NCBI RefSeq assembly: GCF_047730075.1
Contig: NZ_CP159831.1
Span: 434,001-498,000 of the forward strand
Length of the DNA stretch: 64,000 bases
DNA from: Njordibacter sp905182035
GTDB lineage: Bacteria > Pseudomonadota > Gammaproteobacteria > Pseudomonadales > Balneatricaceae
Reading direction: 5' to 3'
The translations under genes were made by a program, and so were the position numbers. Below, piece by piece: positions 55,601-62,799 of the stretch (within the stretch, counting starts at the first letter, position 1; each line of letters starts with the position of its first letter). A model generated the notes under the pieces. It was given only the letters and a program-made list of their open reading frames with translations. It ran no database searches and had not been told where the DNA came from.

Positions 55601-56589
55601 GGTTCACCATAGAGGGTGAAGAGGTCTTGGTGGATTCAAGAACACAAGTACATCGTACATGGGCGCAGACCAGCTATCATCTGCAGACCATGCGCGATAA
55701 CGCTGACTGTGCTCAACAAGAATATGATGCCTTGTTAGATGCTAATAATCCAGGTCTTAACTCATTGCTCACTTACAACAGCGATGAAGATATTGCCGCT
55801 GATGTTATCGCTAATGGCCAACGCCCGCGTGTTGCCATACTGCGTGAGCAAGGAGTGAACGGTCAGCTAGAAATGGCTGCAGCTTTCGTTAAAGCTGGTT
55901 TTGATTGTGTAGATGTACACATGAGTGACATTTTAGAAGGGCGTCGTGCGTTGAGTGAATTTAAAGGTTTGGTAGCCTGTGGTGGTTTCTCTTACGGAGA
56001 TGTTTTAGGTGCGGGGGAAGGTTGGGCCAAATCAATTTTGTTTAACCCCCTTGCAAGACAGGAATTTAGTAACTTCTTTCAGCGTCAAGATAGCTTTGCC
56101 TTAGGCGTGTGTAACGGCTGCCAGATGTTATCTAACTTACATGAATTAATCCCTGGCAGTGACCATTGGCCACACTTTGTGCGTAACCAATCGGAGCAAT
56201 TTGAAGGCCGAACGGCGCTGGTTCAAGTACAAGACAACGACTCCATTTTCCTACAGGGGATGGCTGGCTCGCATATGCCTATTGCAATCGCTCATGGTGA
56301 AGGCCACGCAGAATTTGCCAGTGATGAACAGCGTCAAGTCTGTGAACGCATGGTTGCACTTAGGTTTGTGGATGGCTATGGCCAAGTCACAGAAAACTAT
56401 CCAGCTAATCCTAATGGTTCAGTGAATGGCATTACTGGATTAACTGCGGCCAACGGTCGAGTCACTATCATGATGCCACACCCAGAGAGAGTGTACCGTA
56501 GCTGCACTAATTCATGGGTAGACAGTGCTTGGGGTGAAGATGGGCCGTGGATGCGCATGTTCCGCAACGCCCGTGTATGGGTAGGTTAA
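52693..56589 (+). CDS. purL: Phosphoribosylformylglycinamidine synthase
   Basis: Large single-chain PurL of 1298 aa, fourth step of purine synthesis, converting FGAR to FGAM with glutamine and ATP. It has the PurS-like N-terminal domain, the synthetase domains (ANSEHCRHKIFNA and METHNHPTAIAPFAGAATG-type blocks) and the C-terminal glutaminase with LGVCNGCQM and HPERV. AGAGG precedes the start. Ten bases after tadA. Confidence 0.98.
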   Translation: MLILRGAPALSNFRNQRLLSRLQHALPNIEAVYAEFMHFILVDGELSQEEGDKLNKVLRYGPNVAGQNMSDNLILVIPRLGTISPWSSKATDIAQNCGLQQIKRIERGTAFYLAAPEPLSAKEYTLATAVLHDRMVEQTLTALDQARGLFVQTEPAPLERIDILKGGREALVRANVNLGMALAEDEIDYLVDAFDDIGRNPTDVELMMFAQANSEHCRHKIFNASWSIDGEDQNLSLFKMIKNTNELNGEGVLSAYIDNASVIKGHKAGRFFPKSEDQQYAYHQEDIHLLMKVETHNHPTAIAPFAGAATGSGGEIRDEGATGKGSKPKAGLTGYSVSNLRIPGFEQAWEVDYGKPARIVSALDIILEGPIGGASFNNEFGRPALNGYFRTYEAQVEGVNGQEVRGYHKPIMIAGGMGNIRADHVEKGEVGVGDKLICLGGPAMQIGLGGGAASSMDSGASAESLDFASVQRDNPELERRCQEVIDRCWQMGDHNPISFIHDVGAGGLSNAFPELVKDGGRGGAFHIRDINNDELGMSPLAIWCNEAQERYVLAVAPENMGIFTALCARERCPYAVVGEATQEHHLSLGDTHFDDQPVDLPMSVLFGKPPKMHRDVKRQKVELPALDLSKVDLPEAAKRILNLPTVASKGFLITIGDRSITGMVAREQMVGPWQVPVADCAVTTTALDSTTGEAMAMGERTPLALINGPASGRMAIGETITNMACAQIEQISDIRLSANWMSPAGYAGEDAILYDTVKAVGMELCPALGISIPVGKDSMSMRTVWRDGDTDKSVTSPVSLVITGFAPVADVRKTLTPQLITNAGESSLILVDLGNGQNRLGGSCLAQVYSQLGDTTPDLDDAEDLLGLFSAVQGLNEDGLLLAYHDRSDGGLYTTLVEMSLAGHVGIDIECAEMISDADDLLAWLFNEELGVVLQVKNKDCAEVLRQLSSCGLAEQSRMIGHLNDDDQIRFTIEGEEVLVDSRTQVHRTWAQTSYHLQTMRDNADCAQQEYDALLDANNPGLNSLLTYNSDEDIAADVIANGQRPRVAILREQGVNGQLEMAAAFVKAGFDCVDVHMSDILEGRRALSEFKGLVACGGFSYGDVLGAGEGWAKSILFNPLARQEFSNFFQRQDSFALGVCNGCQMLSNLHELIPGSDHWPHFVRNQSEQFEGRTALVQVQDNDSIFLQGMAGSHMPIAIAHGEGHAEFASDEQRQVCERMVALRFVDGYGQVTENYPANPNGSVNGITGLTAANGRVTIMMPHPERVYRSCTNSWVDSAWGEDGPWMRMFRNARVWVG

Positions 56590-56612
56590 AAGGTTAATTT
56601 TGAGAGTTAATT

Positions 56613-57251
56613 ATGGCATTACTATTTGAAATCATTCCAGTCACACAGTTTCAGCAAAACTGTAGCTTAGTCTGGTGTGATGAGACCATGGAAGCTGCGT
56701 TGGTTGATCCAGGTGGCGAGTTACCGCGCTTGTTAGACCGAGTATCTGTCCATGGAGTAGAACTCAAGCAAATTCTGTTGACCCACGCTCACATCGATCA
56801 TGCAGGCGCGGCAGGACAATTGTCTGAAGAAAAGAGCTTGCCAATTATTGGCCCCCACGAAGGGGATCAGTTTTGGATAGATGGTCTAGCCGATCAAAGT
56901 CGTATGTTCCAGTTCCCAGAGGCCAAACCTTTTGTGCCTGCACGTTGGCTGCATCAGGGAGATCAAGTTACCGTGGGTAATCAAACCTTAGATGTATTAC
57001 ATTGTCCCGGCCATACCCCTGGTCATGTAGTGTTTCATCATCAAGGTCAGGGGTTGTTGTTTGTGGGCGATGTGCTGTTCCAGGGTTCTATAGGGCGCAC
57101 CGACTTCCCTCAAGGTGATCATGCTACGTTAATTGATGCGATCAAAACGAAATTGCTAGTGCTCCAAGATACTGTGAAATTTGTGCCAGGCCATGGACCA
57201 ATGTCCACCATTGGCTCCGAGCGTCGAAGCAATCCTTACCTGCAGGGGTAA
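56613..57251 (+). CDS. MBL-fold hydrolase, glyoxalase II-like (YcbL type)
   Basis: 212-aa metallo-beta-lactamase-fold protein. Metal motif THAHIDHAG (HxHxDH), later GHTPGHVVFH, FVGDVLFQGSIGRTDFPQGD and VPGHGP. This pattern is of the short glyoxalase II relatives such as YcbL, which hydrolyse S-lactoylglutathione; the precise thioester is uncertain. 23 bases after purL. Confidence 0.9.
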   Translation: MALLFEIIPVTQFQQNCSLVWCDETMEAALVDPGGELPRLLDRVSVHGVELKQILLTHAHIDHAGAAGQLSEEKSLPIIGPHEGDQFWIDGLADQSRMFQFPEAKPFVPARWLHQGDQVTVGNQTLDVLHCPGHTPGHVVFHHQGQGLLFVGDVLFQGSIGRTDFPQGDHATLIDAIKTKLLVLQDTVKFVPGHGPMSTIGSERRSNPYLQG

Positions 57252-57275
57252 TTAAGGACTGCTTAGGTTTTGATT

Positions 57276-57803
57276 TTAGAAATCAATGTGATGAAGTTGC
57301 TTAACACCTTTTTTTCGATCTTCAAAAAAACGTTTTAATGTTTGGGTTACTGTGCCAAAAGCAATGTCATCCCAAGGGATATCAGCTTCGTCATAGAGTT
57401 CTACTTCTAAACTCTCTGGGCCAGATTCATACTCGGCTACAGTCATTTCTGCGAGGTAATATATGTGAACTTGATTGCCTTTGGATAGGTTACATACACT
57501 AAATAAGGGCCCTAATTGAGGTTTTGCGTAGGCCTCTTCATAAGTTTCCCTAAGGGCTGCTTGCTGTGTGGTTTCACCATTTTCCATGAAGCCTGCAGGT
57601 AAGGTCCAATACCCTAGTCGTGGTTCTATGGCCCGTTTACACAGTAAAACCTTGTCTTCAAACACAGGAATGCAGCCAGCTATAATACGAGGATTTTCGT
57701 AAAAAATGAATTCGCACTTGTCACACACATAGCGACGGCGGTTGTCACCCTGAGGCACGATAAAGCTCACTAGGGCACTACAGTGGCTGCAATATTTCAT
57801 GGT
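57276..57803 (-). CDS. NUDIX hydrolase with N-terminal zinc ribbon
   Basis: An N-terminal zinc ribbon (CSHC at 4-7 and CDKC at about 27-30) precedes a NUDIX domain whose box is GFMENGETTQQAALRETYEE. Such proteins hydrolyse nucleoside diphosphate derivatives, sometimes ADP-ribose or NADH; the substrate is not predictable. ATG 57803 gives the MKYCSHC start typical of homologues; a GTG at 57821 is the longer alternative. Convergent with the MBL gene, divergent from the next NUDIX gene. Confidence 0.88.
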   Translation of the reverse strand, partial: TMKYCSHCSALVSFIVPQGDNRRRYVCDKCEFIFYENPRIIAGCIPVFEDKVLLCKRAIEPRLGYWTLPAGFMENGETTQQAALRETYEEAYAKPQLGPLFSVCNLSKGNQVHIYYLAEMTVAEYESGPESLEVELYDEADIPWDDIAFGTVTQTLKRFFEDRKKGVKQLHHIDF

Positions 57804-57887
57804 ATGTTGTAGATCTCTCACTTAAATAGTCTGTTTATTGTAAGATAAACGCACTCTACTAGAAACAAGAATTGACAATCTAACCTA

Positions 57888-58481
57888 ATGCATCAGTTTA
57901 TTGCCCAAAAATTAGCCCAACATCGGCCTAGAACACTTACTGCAGAGTTACAAACACCTGCTGCCGTGTTGTTGGCTATCACTGACGATGAAGACAACCC
58001 AGAGGTGATACTAACTCGGCGAGCAAAACACATGCCTACTCATAAAGGTCAGATTGCTTTTCCGGGTGGTAAGGCAGAGCATGATGATGCAGACCTAGTG
58101 GCGACTGCACTGCGGGAAGCTTATGAAGAAGTGGCACTTAAACCAGAAGCAGTGACAGTGGTTGGACAGATGGGACAGGTGCTATCGAGGCAAGGGTTCG
58201 TGGTGACGCCTGTTGTTGGCGTTGTGCCTGTCGCAGTAGTTGACCACCTTATACCTAATTTGGGCGAGTTGGACCGAATATTCACCGTGCCGCTGCGCTT
58301 TTTTATTGATGCCAAGCCGGTGATGGATGCCTTGCCAATAGTTGTGGGGGTTAAACAGGTGCCTAGTTTCTATTATGATGAGTATCGAATATGGGGTATG
58401 ACCGCCTTTATTCTGGCTGAATTTGTCAATTTGGTTTACGATGCGCGCATTGATCTATACACCCACCCAAAGGATGTTTGA
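57888..58481 (+). CDS. CoA pyrophosphatase-type NUDIX hydrolase (NudL-like)
   Basis: 197 aa. The LTRRAKHMPTHKGQIAFPGG stretch is the coenzyme-A-binding signature placed just before the NUDIX box (GKAEHDDADLVATALREAYEEV). Family enzymes split CoA into 3',5'-ADP and 4'-phosphopantetheine. Overlaps no gene, but the following DUF1289 gene begins three bases after its stop. Confidence 0.9.
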   Translation: MHQFIAQKLAQHRPRTLTAELQTPAAVLLAITDDEDNPEVILTRRAKHMPTHKGQIAFPGGKAEHDDADLVATALREAYEEVALKPEAVTVVGQMGQVLSRQGFVVTPVVGVVPVAVVDHLIPNLGELDRIFTVPLRFFIDAKPVMDALPIVVGVKQVPSFYYDEYRIWGMTAFILAEFVNLVYDARIDLYTHPKDV

Positions 58482-58483
58482 TA

Positions 58484-58681
58484 GTGTCAGGAAAAACCAT
58501 TGCTTCACCCTGCGTTAATATATGTTATCTAGATGATCACGATATTTGTCAGGGCTGTTATCGGTCTGGGGAAGAAATTACTGCTTGGATGCGATTGGAT
58601 AACGAAGGTCGAAAAAAGGTGCTAGCCAAGGTGCGTGAGCGTGAGCTAGCTAGCCCATTTGTAACCATTGTAAATACTTAA
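58484..58681 (+). CDS. DUF1289 family protein, 65 aa
   Basis: Small Cys-rich protein: SPCVNICYL, then CQGCYRSGEEITAW, the DUF1289 pattern of four cysteines that probably bind metal. GTG 58484 is chosen because AAAGGA lies nine bases before it; TTG 58478 would be too close. Function unknown. Converges with and overlaps the transporter gene by four bases. Confidence 0.88.
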   Translation: MSGKTIASPCVNICYLDDHDICQGCYRSGEEITAWMRLDNEGRKKVLAKVRERELASPFVTIVNT

Positions 58682-59970
58682 TGCACCTCTTCTGCAGAGA
58701 CTTCTACACGACGTAAACGCACAGTTTTAATGAAGTTGTCTCTAATCTGCACGGTTTCTAGGTGGTATTCACCCATTTTTAAACACACGTTAAACTGAGG
58801 GATTTCCTCTAGCCTTTCGGTGATCAATCCATTAAGAGTCTTGGGCCCATCAATTGGTAGAGTCCAGGCAAGGGCTTTATTGATGTCACGCACTGTCGTG
58901 GTGCCATCAATAAAAAACGAACCATCTTCTTGTGGATGAATGTCTTCGTTCTCAAGGTCTTGTTCTTCGGCCATGTCGCCCACAATTTCTTCTAAAATAT
59001 CTTCTAGGGTAGTTAGACCTTGGATATCACCATATTCATCCACCACCAAAGCCACCCAATGTTTACGCTTTTGAAAGTTCAGCAATTGAGTGTTCAGAGG
59101 CGTACTTTCTGGCACGAAGTAGGGCTCTCGAGCCAGTGCTAAAAAGTCTTCTTTAGTAGGGTTTTCGGCATGCATAAGAGGAAGTATTTGCCTCACGTGT
59201 ACAATGCCCACCACATTATTAAGCTCTTCTTGGTACAAAGGTAACCGAGTATGAGGGCTGTGACTGATGGTATTCAAGATAGCTTTAATGTCCTCATCAA
59301 TATCAATGCCAACTATTTCGCTACGAGGAATCATGATGTCTTCCACAGTAACGGTATCTAGATCCAAAATGCTTAATAACATAGATTGGTTGCGGCGGGG
59401 AATTAGTGCGCCCGCTTCATGTACGATGGTACGTAACTCTTCAGAGCTGAGGTGGTCGCTGACTTTGGCTGCGGCATTAAAACCGAGCATGCGCAGTAGG
59501 CCATTACAAATGGTGTTTACCACCCATACAAATGGATACAGTAATTTAAGCAGAGGCGATAGGATCAAAGAGGCAGGAAATGCCACTTGTTCAGGCTTAA
59601 TGGCGGCCACCGTTTTTGGTGTTACCTCTGCAAAAATAAGGATCACCATGGTAAGCACAGCTGTTGCTATTGCTACGGCAACACCAGCGTCTAGAAACTC
59701 ACCAGCAAGACGTAACGCAATCATAGTGGCAATTGCAGATGCCAATATATTTACAAAATTGTTGCCAATGAGGATGACGCCAATAAGTCGGTCTGGACGA
59801 TCCAGAAGCTTACTCGCACGCATAGCGCCACGATGTTTTTGTTTAACCAGATGGCGCAGACGGTAACGGTTGAGAGACATCATGCCAGTTTCGGAACTGG
59901 AAAAAAATGCCGACAATAAAATAAGGAATGCTAAGCTCGTAAATAAATAGCTTAAAGGAATTTCGCTCAA
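58678..59970 (-). CDS. HlyC/CorC (CNNM) family transporter with CBS pair
   Basis: 430-aa membrane protein: DUF21 domain with about four hydrophobic segments (residues 1-185, SSETGMMSLNR motif), two CBS domains (about 200-320) and a C-terminal CorC/HlyC domain (about 335-420). Family members are linked to magnesium or cobalt efflux. Next to ypjD and ffh it corresponds to E. coli YfjD. Confidence 0.92.
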   Translation of the reverse strand: MSEIPLSYLFTSLAFLILLSAFFSSSETGMMSLNRYRLRHLVKQKHRGAMRASKLLDRPDRLIGVILIGNNFVNILASAIATMIALRLAGEFLDAGVAVAIATAVLTMVILIFAEVTPKTVAAIKPEQVAFPASLILSPLLKLLYPFVWVVNTICNGLLRMLGFNAAAKVSDHLSSEELRTIVHEAGALIPRRNQSMLLSILDLDTVTVEDIMIPRSEIVGIDIDEDIKAILNTISHSPHTRLPLYQEELNNVVGIVHVRQILPLMHAENPTKEDFLALAREPYFVPESTPLNTQLLNFQKRKHWVALVVDEYGDIQGLTTLEDILEEIVGDMAEEQDLENEDIHPQEDGSFFIDGTTTVRDINKALAWTLPIDGPKTLNGLITERLEEIPQFNVCLKMGEYHLETVQIRDNFIKTVRLRRVEVSAEEVH

Positions 59971-60044
59971 GGCGGGTTTAACCTCGTATCAGTTATGGTC
60001 CTCAATTCTTATGCTTGAGGCAGCTCATGTCAAGTGCTTAGGCG

Positions 60045-60872
60045 TTATAACAGAAATTCCAAAACCAATTTAGTGCCGAAAAAGGCAACAACAAGGTTAG
60101 CAAAGCCCCACAAAGTCCAACGTATTGCAGTGCGTCCACGCCAGCCTAAACGGTAGTGGCCCAAAAGAAGAATAGTAAAAATAAACCATGCCACAAGGCT
60201 TAAGATGGTTTTATGAACCACATGTTGGGCCCATAGATCGTCTAAAAATAAGAATCCCGTCAACAAAGCTATGCTTAAGAAAACTTGGCCAGCAGCTAGT
60301 ACTTCAAATAAAAGACTTTCCATGGTTTGCAAGGGCGGTAGGTTTGCAACCAAACGCGATGATTGGTGTTGTTTTAAGTGGCGGTTTTGGTAAATAAGCA
60401 ACACAGACTGACAGGCAGCAACTGCAAATAAGGCATAGCCTAAAATAGAGGTGACAATGTGTAACAATATACCAGGAGAAAATTGACGACCTTCAAAATC
60501 AGGCACGCTCACAGTATCTACCGCAATGGCGATGGCAGCAATTGGCGCAGCAAACACAAGTAAACTAGACACAGGTTTGCGTAAACTGCTGATTAGAATG
60601 ACCCCAATAACAGCCCATGCCGTCAACGATAAGGTAGCACCTAAATCTAACAAAAGACCGGCTTGGGTAAATAGATGAAGATATAAATGAAAACCCTGCA
60701 GCATCCATGCGGCGAGGCTAAGGGAGTAGCCTCTTTTGGAGACTATTTTAGATGGTGCATTATTTTGAGTCCAAGCGCTAAGTAAGTATAAAAATATAGC
60801 GCTGAGACCAGCTATTAAAGAAATCATGGTGATTATTTTTGTCCAATTAGTCGCCCCATCATAATCAAGCAA
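60045..60872 (-). CDS. ypjD: CcsA/HemX-like inner-membrane protein YpjD
   Basis: 275 aa, eight hydrophobic segments, with conserved histidines in the style of cytochrome c assembly (CcsA) proteins (GFHLYLHLF, LLHIVTSILGYALF, HYRLGWRG). YpjD of E. coli shares this fold and position between yfjD and ffh; its function is not established. Confidence 0.9.
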   Translation of the reverse strand: MLDYDGATNWTKIITMISLIAGLSAIFLYLLSAWTQNNAPSKIVSKRGYSLSLAAWMLQGFHLYLHLFTQAGLLLDLGATLSLTAWAVIGVILISSLRKPVSSLLVFAAPIAAIAIAVDTVSVPDFEGRQFSPGILLHIVTSILGYALFAVAACQSVLLIYQNRHLKQHQSSRLVANLPPLQTMESLLFEVLAAGQVFLSIALLTGFLFLDDLWAQHVVHKTILSLVAWFIFTILLLGHYRLGWRGRTAIRWTLWGFANLVVAFFGTKLVLEFLL

Positions 60873-60978
60873 GGCAGCTATGCCTAGACTTGATGTGAAA
60901 AAAGACTAAAACTAAGCGCCAAAGATGGATAGCGAGGGTATACTAGGGTCAATAATTTGGCGTATCACAGAGACTTAC

Positions 60979-62427
60979 ATGTTTGACAATTTAACCGATC
61001 GCTTAGGCAAAACGTTACAACACATCCGTGGCCAAGCGCGCCTAACAGAAGACAATATTAAAGGGACGCTACGCGAAGTACGTATGGCGCTATTGGAAGC
61101 CGACGTTGCCTTGCCGGTGGTTAAAGCGTTTATTGAGCAGGTTAAAATTCGTGCCGTAGGTACAGAGGTTAGCCGCAGCTTAAGCCCAGGCCAAGTGTTT
61201 GTGAAAATTGTCCAGCAAGAGCTGGAATCGATCATGGGCACGGCCAATGAAGATCTTAATCTGGCGGTTCAGCCTCCTGCCGTTATCCTTATGGCAGGTC
61301 TGCAAGGAGCAGGTAAAACTACTTCTGCTGCCAAGCTAGCTAAGTTTCTCATTGAAAAAAAGAAGAAATCAGTCATGCTGGTTAGTGTAGACATCTATCG
61401 TCCAGCGGCCATCAAACAGCTACAAACTCTTTCCGAAGAAGTGGGTGCTCACTTCTTTCCAAGCACCGTTATGGAAAAACCCGTAGCTATTGCTGAAAAA
61501 GCGATTAACCATGCACGTCAACAGCATTACGATGTGGTGATTGTTGATACGGCAGGTCGTATGCACGTAGATGCAGATATGATGGACGAGGTGAAAGCCC
61601 TTCATGCCACTGTAGAGCCTGTCGAAACACTATTTGTAGTCGACGCCATGACTGGCCAAGACGCAGCCAACACAGCAAAAGCTTTTAACGAAGCATTGCC
61701 CCTAACGGGTGTTGTACTGAGTAAAACTGATGGTGATGCCCGCGGTGGTGCGGCACTTTCTGTACGTCATATTACGGGCAAACCTATTAAGTTCTTAGGT
61801 GTGGGTGAGAAGGTTGAGGCCTTAGAACCTTTCCATCCAGATCGTATTGCTTCACGAATCTTGGGGATGGGTGATGTACTTTCTCTCATCGAAGAAGTAG
61901 AGCAAAAAGTAGATAAGGCCAAGGCAGAGAAGCTCGCCAAAAAGATCAAAAAAGGCAAAGGCTTCGACTTAGAAGATTTCCGTGACCAACTTCAACAAAT
62001 GAAAAATATGGGGGGCATGGCAGGGCTACTAGACAAAATGCCTGGCATGGGCAGTATGGCGCAAGCCGCTTCAAGCGCAGGTGCAGAAAAGAACTTTGAT
62101 CAAATGGAATCCATTATTAATTCCATGACACCAAAAGAACGTGCGCTACCAGACACCCTTAATGGTTCCCGCAAGCGCCGTATCGCCTCAGGGAGTGGTA
62201 CACAGATCCAAGACATCAATCGCTTAATTAAGCAGCATAAGCAGATGGCCAAGATGATGAAGAAAATGTCGGGCAAAGGTGGCATGCAAAAAATGATGCG
62301 TGGCATGCAAGGGCAAATGCCTCCTGGCATGGGTGGTGGAGCTGGAGGTATGCCACCAGGAATGCCTCCTGGGATGCCTGGTGGACTGCCGGGATTAGGT
62401 GGTGGTTTTCCCTTTGGCAAGAAATAA
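60979..62427 (+). CDS. ffh: Signal recognition particle protein Ffh
   Basis: GTPase of the SRP that brings inner-membrane proteins to FtsY and SecYEG. N domain (1-85), G domain with GLQGAGKTT at 107-115 and DTAGRM, then a Met-rich M domain that ends in a Gly/Met/Pro repeat tail. ATG 60979 gives the MFDNLTDRL start; the upstream open frame to 60925 is not typical. 482 aa. In E. coli rpsP follows; here two tRNA genes follow. Confidence 0.98.
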   Translation: MFDNLTDRLGKTLQHIRGQARLTEDNIKGTLREVRMALLEADVALPVVKAFIEQVKIRAVGTEVSRSLSPGQVFVKIVQQELESIMGTANEDLNLAVQPPAVILMAGLQGAGKTTSAAKLAKFLIEKKKKSVMLVSVDIYRPAAIKQLQTLSEEVGAHFFPSTVMEKPVAIAEKAINHARQQHYDVVIVDTAGRMHVDADMMDEVKALHATVEPVETLFVVDAMTGQDAANTAKAFNEALPLTGVVLSKTDGDARGGAALSVRHITGKPIKFLGVGEKVEALEPFHPDRIASRILGMGDVLSLIEEVEQKVDKAKAEKLAKKIKKGKGFDLEDFRDQLQQMKNMGGMAGLLDKMPGMGSMAQAASSAGAEKNFDQMESIINSMTPKERALPDTLNGSRKRRIASGSGTQIQDINRLIKQHKQMAKMMKKMSGKGGMQKMMRGMQGQMPPGMGGGAGGMPPGMPPGMPGGLPGLGGGFPFGKK

Positions 62428-62491
62428 CACTGGCAAAAAAACCATTCAAAATAATTGAAACTTAAGGCTTTTATTTCCCAAAAGGTTAGGG

Positions 62492-62497
62492 TAATAT
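62492..62497 (+). promoter_or_regulatory. Putative tRNA operon -10 box
   Basis: TAATAT followed by an ACGCGCTC discriminator, 13 bases before tRNA-Ser. The -35 is not clear. Confidence 0.4.
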
Positions 62498-62510
62498 ACG
62501 CGCTCTCTGC

Positions 62511-62602
<92 letters not shown>

Positions 62603-62610
62603 TTTTTTGA

Positions 62611-62687
62611 GCGCCCGTAGCTCAGCTGGATAGAGTACTCGGCTACGAACCGAGCGGTCAGAGGTTCGAATCCTCTCGGGCGCGCCA
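62611..62687 (+). tRNA. tRNA-Arg (ACG)
   Basis: 77 bases including CCA. Acceptor GCGCCCG/CGGGCGC, anticodon ACG in GGCTACGAACC, T-loop GGTTCGAATCC. The ACG anticodon is the TadA substrate. A recombinase gene follows at once, so its 3' end is the likely attachment site of an island. Confidence 0.97.
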
Positions 62688-62748
62688 TTTCTTCTACTGA
62701 AATTGCATGCAAATCAACGGCTTATGTCGTTAATCCTTTAGTAATCGT

Positions 62749-62768
62749 TATCACATTGACTATCACAT
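62749..62768 (+). repeat. TATCACAT direct repeats before the recombinase gene
   Basis: TATCACAT at 62749-62756 and 62761-62768, spaced 12 bases start to start, within the gap between tRNA-Arg and the recombinase gene. Possibly recombinase or excisionase arm sites. Confidence 0.35.
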
Positions 62769-62799
62769 CTAGACGCTTTGTCGATTGGAGTATACTCTA

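Noticed and set aside
62270..62427. Repeats at the end of ffh as a separate repeat element
   Set aside because: They encode the Gly/Met/Pro-rich tail of the Ffh M domain, which is naturally repetitive.
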